Part shown: in pieces, positions 5,503 through 8,010 of the stretch | Numbering within the stretch: the stretch's first letter is position 1 | How the letters are laid out: each line of letters begins with the position of its first letter | DNA from: an uncultured Ruminococcus sp. | GTDB lineage: Bacteria; Bacillota; Clostridia; Oscillospirales; Ruminococcaceae | Assembly: GCA_946612185.1 (NCBI GenBank) | Contig: CAMOEP010000089.1 | Span: 1 to 8,010 of the forward strand | Length of the DNA stretch: 8,010 nucleotides | Reading direction: 5' to 3' | The notes under the pieces: model-generated | Databases searched by the model: none | What the model saw: only the letters and a program-made list of their open reading frames with translations | What the model was told of the DNA's origin: nothing | Translations under genes and position numbers: made by a program

Positions 5503-6735
5503 ATGAAGAAATTTTTCGCCCACAGAGCCACTAAGATCTTCTTTTCACTGATCGCAGGGTTTTATACTGTGGCTGTATTCTATCTGTGCTATTATTCAAT
5601 ATTTTACAATATACATATCGACCAGCGTGGTTCAGTATGCCTTCTGGTTACGGCGGTGTCAGTAGTTGCACTTCTCCTGATGCTGTATACCCGTAAGCAG
5701 TTCGTTACACGGCTTTCAAGCTTCCTGATACTCCCTGTGATGCTGCCGGTGGTGCTTTTGTACTTCGGTGAATGGGAGATAATCATACCAGTGGTCATAA
5801 CCGGCGTTATCATCTTGCTCCTGTCGGGCGCAGGTGAGGGCGCTAAGACCGCTATCGGCACGCTGATACTCCTGCTGTACATCTTCGGCGCACTTGGTTA
5901 CTTCCTGTTTACCTCCTTCTTCGTGTCCGCCGCCAAGCAGAACGTTGTGCAGTCCGGCGAATCACCTACAGGCACTTACCGCTACAGAGTGGTAAATACC
6001 GAGGACAGCTCAAATGGCTCTACTGCGGTATATGTCGAGCCTAATTACGCTGACGTTGTGTACCCCTATGTTAAGTTTACCCTGAAAAATCAGGAGCGTA
6101 TAGTTCTCACAGAAAGACCTATCTGCGAGGAGATCAATATCGAATGGGACAGCAAGCCCAGACAGGAGATCACTGAGGAACTTCTGGCTATTTCTGATAC
6201 TATCAAAGTCCACCTTAATGAGAGCGAACTGGAAGAATTCGGCTATCCTTTTGATACCCGCCTCCAGCTTGCTGATGTGGACATCAACGAGCGTTTTGCT
6301 CTGGGTCTTACCGCAAAGGATGTTGACCCAATCAAACTTGATGATCTTACTACTGAGCAGCTTGCCACATTCAATATCGGCAAGGACGCTGCTAACCGCT
6401 ACTACGTTCTCAATCCTTCTGAGGAACTCCTTCTTGAAGCTGACGCTGTTCAGGGCGAACTCCTCTACTTTAAGGATATGAACAGCAAATGTATGAAGCA
6501 GTTCAACCGTGACGCAAGGACTGATGACTATGGCAACCCTCTGTATACCCTTGAGGTAAATGACTCCGTATTGCTGGCTGACCTGAGCGATTCACAGCTT
6601 GCACAGCTTGGCGTTTCAGAAAACGGCGATATTATGAAGTTCAACGGAAAGGTCTGCTTCCGTTACTACGTTGCAGAACTTGACGATTATTTCGATACTG
6701 AGTCAAGGAAGCTGTCAATTGACCTGCTCAACTGA
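5503..6735 (+). CDS. Unrecognised protein with five membrane helices and a large extracytoplasmic domain
   Basis: A 410-residue protein I cannot assign. ATG at 5503 has GGAGG (5493-5497) five bases upstream and its own extended -10 promoter. The N-terminal third is hydrophobic, with five likely helices (about 11-35, 44-62, 69-88, 90-109, 115-142). The basic N-terminus (MKKFFAHR) suggests it stays inside, so residues 150-410 would face outward. The outer part begins with SPTGTYRYRVVN (154-165), loosely like secreted domains of small lipoprotein or DUF5412-type families; this is an impression only. Three stretches share a pattern of Leu, Ser/Thr/Asn, two or three polar residues, Leu, then Phe/Leu: LNESELEEFG (238-247), LTTEQLATFN (282-291), LSDSQLAQLG (361-370). 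They may be short repeats. It is divergent from the vanZ-like gene and shares its regulatory region. No terminator is evident after it, so transcription could continue toward xylA. Confidence 0.85.
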   Translation: MKKFFAHRATKIFFSLIAGFYTVAVFYLCYYSIFYNIHIDQRGSVCLLVTAVSVVALLLMLYTRKQFVTRLSSFLILPVMLPVVLLYFGEWEIIIPVVITGVIILLLSGAGEGAKTAIGTLILLLYIFGALGYFLFTSFFVSAAKQNVVQSGESPTGTYRYRVVNTEDSSNGSTAVYVEPNYADVVYPYVKFTLKNQERIVLTERPICEEINIEWDSKPRQEITEELLAISDTIKVHLNESELEEFGYPFDTRLQLADVDINERFALGLTAKDVDPIKLDDLTTEQLATFNIGKDAANRYYVLNPSEELLLEADAVQGELLYFKDMNSKCMKQFNRDARTDDYGNPLYTLEVNDSVLLADLSDSQLAQLGVSENGDIMKFNGKVCFRYYVAELDDYFDTESRKLSIDLLN

Positions 6736-6761
6736 CAACTGCTTCCAATTGCTCACGCCAG

Positions 6762-6890
6762 TCTTTTTCTGAGGTCCCCGATACCGTTCAGCCTGAGATT
6801 TGGTCGGTCTCTGCACCCCTTTTGCTCTGTTTCCCTCCACGGGCAATGGGTGGTTAAGCGGCTGAATGTGCGACGGGACGCAGAAATGGA
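6762..6890 (+). ncRNA. Candidate structured leader RNA upstream of xylA (no known family recognised)
   Basis: Long-range complementary segments nest correctly: TTTCTG (6766-6771) with CAGAAA (6881-6886), GTCCC (6774-6778) with GGGAC (6875-6879), and CGTTCAGCC (6785-6793) with GGCTGAATG (6860-6868). Inside are two possible arms: GAGA/TCTC (6795-6798/6808-6811), and CACCC/GGGTG (6814-6818/6848-6852) continued by TTGC/GCAA (6822-6825/6843-6846). Two pairs (G6786-T6867 and T6764-G6888) are G-U only if the + strand is transcribed, which favours an RNA in the xylA direction. The layout, a closing helix with a junction of two arms, is riboswitch-like. The xylA SD lies outside it and no terminator stem is seen. 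This was folded by eye only. Confidence 0.5.
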
Positions 6891-6919
6891 TAATATATTT
6901 CATTTAACTGGAGGTTATT

Positions 6920-8010
6920 ATGAGCGAATTTTTCAAAGGCATCGGCAAGATCCCCTATGAGGGCAAGGATTCAGTAAATCCCCTCGCATTCAAGTACTAT
7001 GACCCTGATGAGGTCATCGCTGGCAAGACTATGAAGGAGCATCTGAAGTTTGCTCTGTCCTGGTGGCACACTATGGGCGGCGACGGCACAGATATGTTCG
7101 GCGTAGGTACTGCTGACAAGACATGGGGCGAAAGTGACCCCGCTGCAAGAGCTAAGGCTAAGGTAGACGCTGCTTTCGAGATCATGGACAAGCTGTCGAT
7201 CGGCTATTTCTGCTTCCATGACCGTGACCTGTCTCCTGAGTACGGCAGCCTTGCTGAGACAAACGCTAAGCTTGACGAGGTTACTGATTATATTAAGGCT
7301 AAACAGGACGAAACTGGTATAAAGTGCCTCTGGGGTACTGCTAAGTGCTTCGATCATCCCAGATATATGCACGGCGCTGGTACTTCACCCTCAGCCGATG
7401 TTTTCGCTTACGCTGCTGCTCAGATCAAAAAGGCTATTGATGCCACTGTAAAACTGGGCGGTAATGGCTATGTTTTCTGGGGAGGCAGAGAGGGTTATGA
7501 GACTCTGCTGAACACTAACATGGGTCTGGAACTTGACAACATGGCAAGACTTATGAGAATGGCTGTTGAGTACGCACGCTCTATCGGCTATACAGGCGAT
7601 TTCTACATCGAGCCTAAGCCCAAGGAGCCTACTAAGCACCAGTACGACTTCGATACCGCTACTGTTCTCGGCTTCCTGAGAAAGTACGGTCTGGAGAAGG
7701 ACTTCAAAATGAATATCGAGGCTAACCACGCTACTCTCGCTCAGCATACTTTCCAGCACGAACTGAGAGTTGCAAGAGATAACGGTTTCTTCGGTTCTAT
7801 CGACGCTAACCAGGGCGACCCCCTCCTCGGCTGGGATACTGACCAGTTCCCCACAAACGTTTACGACGCTGCACTGTGTATGTACGAAGTACTCAAGGCT
7901 GGCGGCTTCACAAACGGCGGTTTGAACTTCGACTCTAAGGCAAGACGTGGTTCATTCACTCCTGAGGACATCTTCCACAGCTATATCGCTGGTATGGATA
8001 CTTTCGCTCT
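6920..8010 (+). CDS. xylA: Xylose isomerase (class II), 3' end cut by the window
   Basis: Interconverts D-xylose and D-xylulose (and glucose/fructose) with two divalent metal ions, the first intracellular step of xylose use. The window holds 363 codons of about 438 expected; no stop is reached. ATG at 6920 follows GGAGG (6910-6914) with five bases between. Visible signatures: [14 protein letters not shown] (48-61), FHDRDLSPE (99-107) with catalytic H100 and D103, [16 protein letters not shown] (185-200), [14 protein letters not shown] (230-243) with metal ligand E231 and K233, [12 protein letters not shown] (267-278) with E267 and H270, and [19 protein letters not shown] (293-311) with D295, D306 and D308. 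The N-terminus and AQHTFQHEL, where many class II enzymes have AGH, resemble the Ruminococcus flavefaciens enzyme as I remember it. I see no cre box or XylR-like palindrome and no clear promoter in the 184 bases before it. Confidence 0.97.
   Translation, partial: MSEFFKGIGKIPYEGKDSVNPLAFKYYDPDEVIAGKTMKEHLKFALSWWHTMGGDGTDMFGVGTADKTWGESDPAARAKAKVDAAFEIMDKLSIGYFCFHDRDLSPEYGSLAETNAKLDEVTDYIKAKQDETGIKCLWGTAKCFDHPRYMHGAGTSPSADVFAYAAAQIKKAIDATVKLGGNGYVFWGGREGYETLLNTNMGLELDNMARLMRMAVEYARSIGYTGDFYIEPKPKEPTKHQYDFDTATVLGFLRKYGLEKDFKMNIEANHATLAQHTFQHELRVARDNGFFGSIDANQGDPLLGWDTDQFPTNVYDAALCMYEVLKAGGFTNGGLNFDSKARRGSFTPEDIFHSYIAGMDTFA

Noticed and set aside
6714..6741. Palindrome GTCAATTGAC (6714-6723) and tandem CAACTG copies at the end of the membrane-protein gene
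   Set aside because: They are short, partly coding and not followed by a T-run. They are too weak to call a terminator or operator.
6785..6895. TPP-riboswitch-like fragments (CTGAGA at 6793-6798 and GGATAAT at 6888-6894)
   Set aside because: The two fragments are about 90 bases apart. The rest of the thi-box is missing: no GGGGTGCC start, no ACCTGATCTGGATAATGCC block and no GCGTAGGGAA. xylA is not a thiamine gene.
6715..6903. 62-residue reading frame on the - strand across the xylA leader
   Set aside because: It has no Shine-Dalgarno, resembles nothing I know, begins next to the xylA SD and ends inside the membrane-protein gene. The structured RNA explanation fits the complementarity better. 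A decayed gene fragment cannot be fully excluded.

Overview
The window looks like the chromosome of a low-to-mid GC Firmicute of the class Clostridia, most likely Ruminococcus (R. flavefaciens / R. albus group). The xylose isomerase at the right edge matches, as I remember it, the Ruminococcus flavefaciens type almost throughout. The left half keeps the Firmicutes order prpC-prkC-rsgA-thiN-spoVM. Promoters are of the sigma-A type, and the genes have strong GGAGG ribosome binding sites. Organism assignment is from protein patterns only; no database was searched.

Left block (1-4834), all + strand: a compact, probably co-transcribed cluster. It encodes a PP2C phosphatase (prpC), its partner PASTA Ser/Thr kinase (prkC), the ribosome-maturation GTPase rsgA and thiamine pyrophosphokinase (thiN). 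Genes overlap or nearly touch: TTGA at the prpC start, TGATG at prkC/rsgA and ATGA at rsgA/thiN. A 27-codon gene, easily missed, follows at 4671-4754 and is recognisable as spoVM, a sporulation morphogenetic peptide. The rpe gene that sits between rsgA and thiN in Bacillus subtilis is absent here. The block ends in a large hairpin and a strong, apparently bidirectional terminator. A perfect 11-bp hairpin lies in the first codons of rsgA.

Middle (4819-6735): a VanZ-family membrane protein on the - strand converges on spoVM and ends inside the terminator loop. It is divergent from an unrecognised protein with five membrane segments and a large outer domain (+ strand). The 189-bp divergent region holds two well-formed promoters, one per strand. 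A 13-nt palindrome lies inside the vanZ promoter spacer, and TGTAAC copies 11 bp apart lie between the promoters.

Right block (6736-8010): a 184-bp gap without a convincing promoter, then the first 363 codons of xylA, cut by the window end. Most of the gap can fold into a long closing helix with two inner arms, which makes it a candidate orphan structured leader RNA. This leader, the spoVM gene and the rsgA hairpin are the observations most worth following up.
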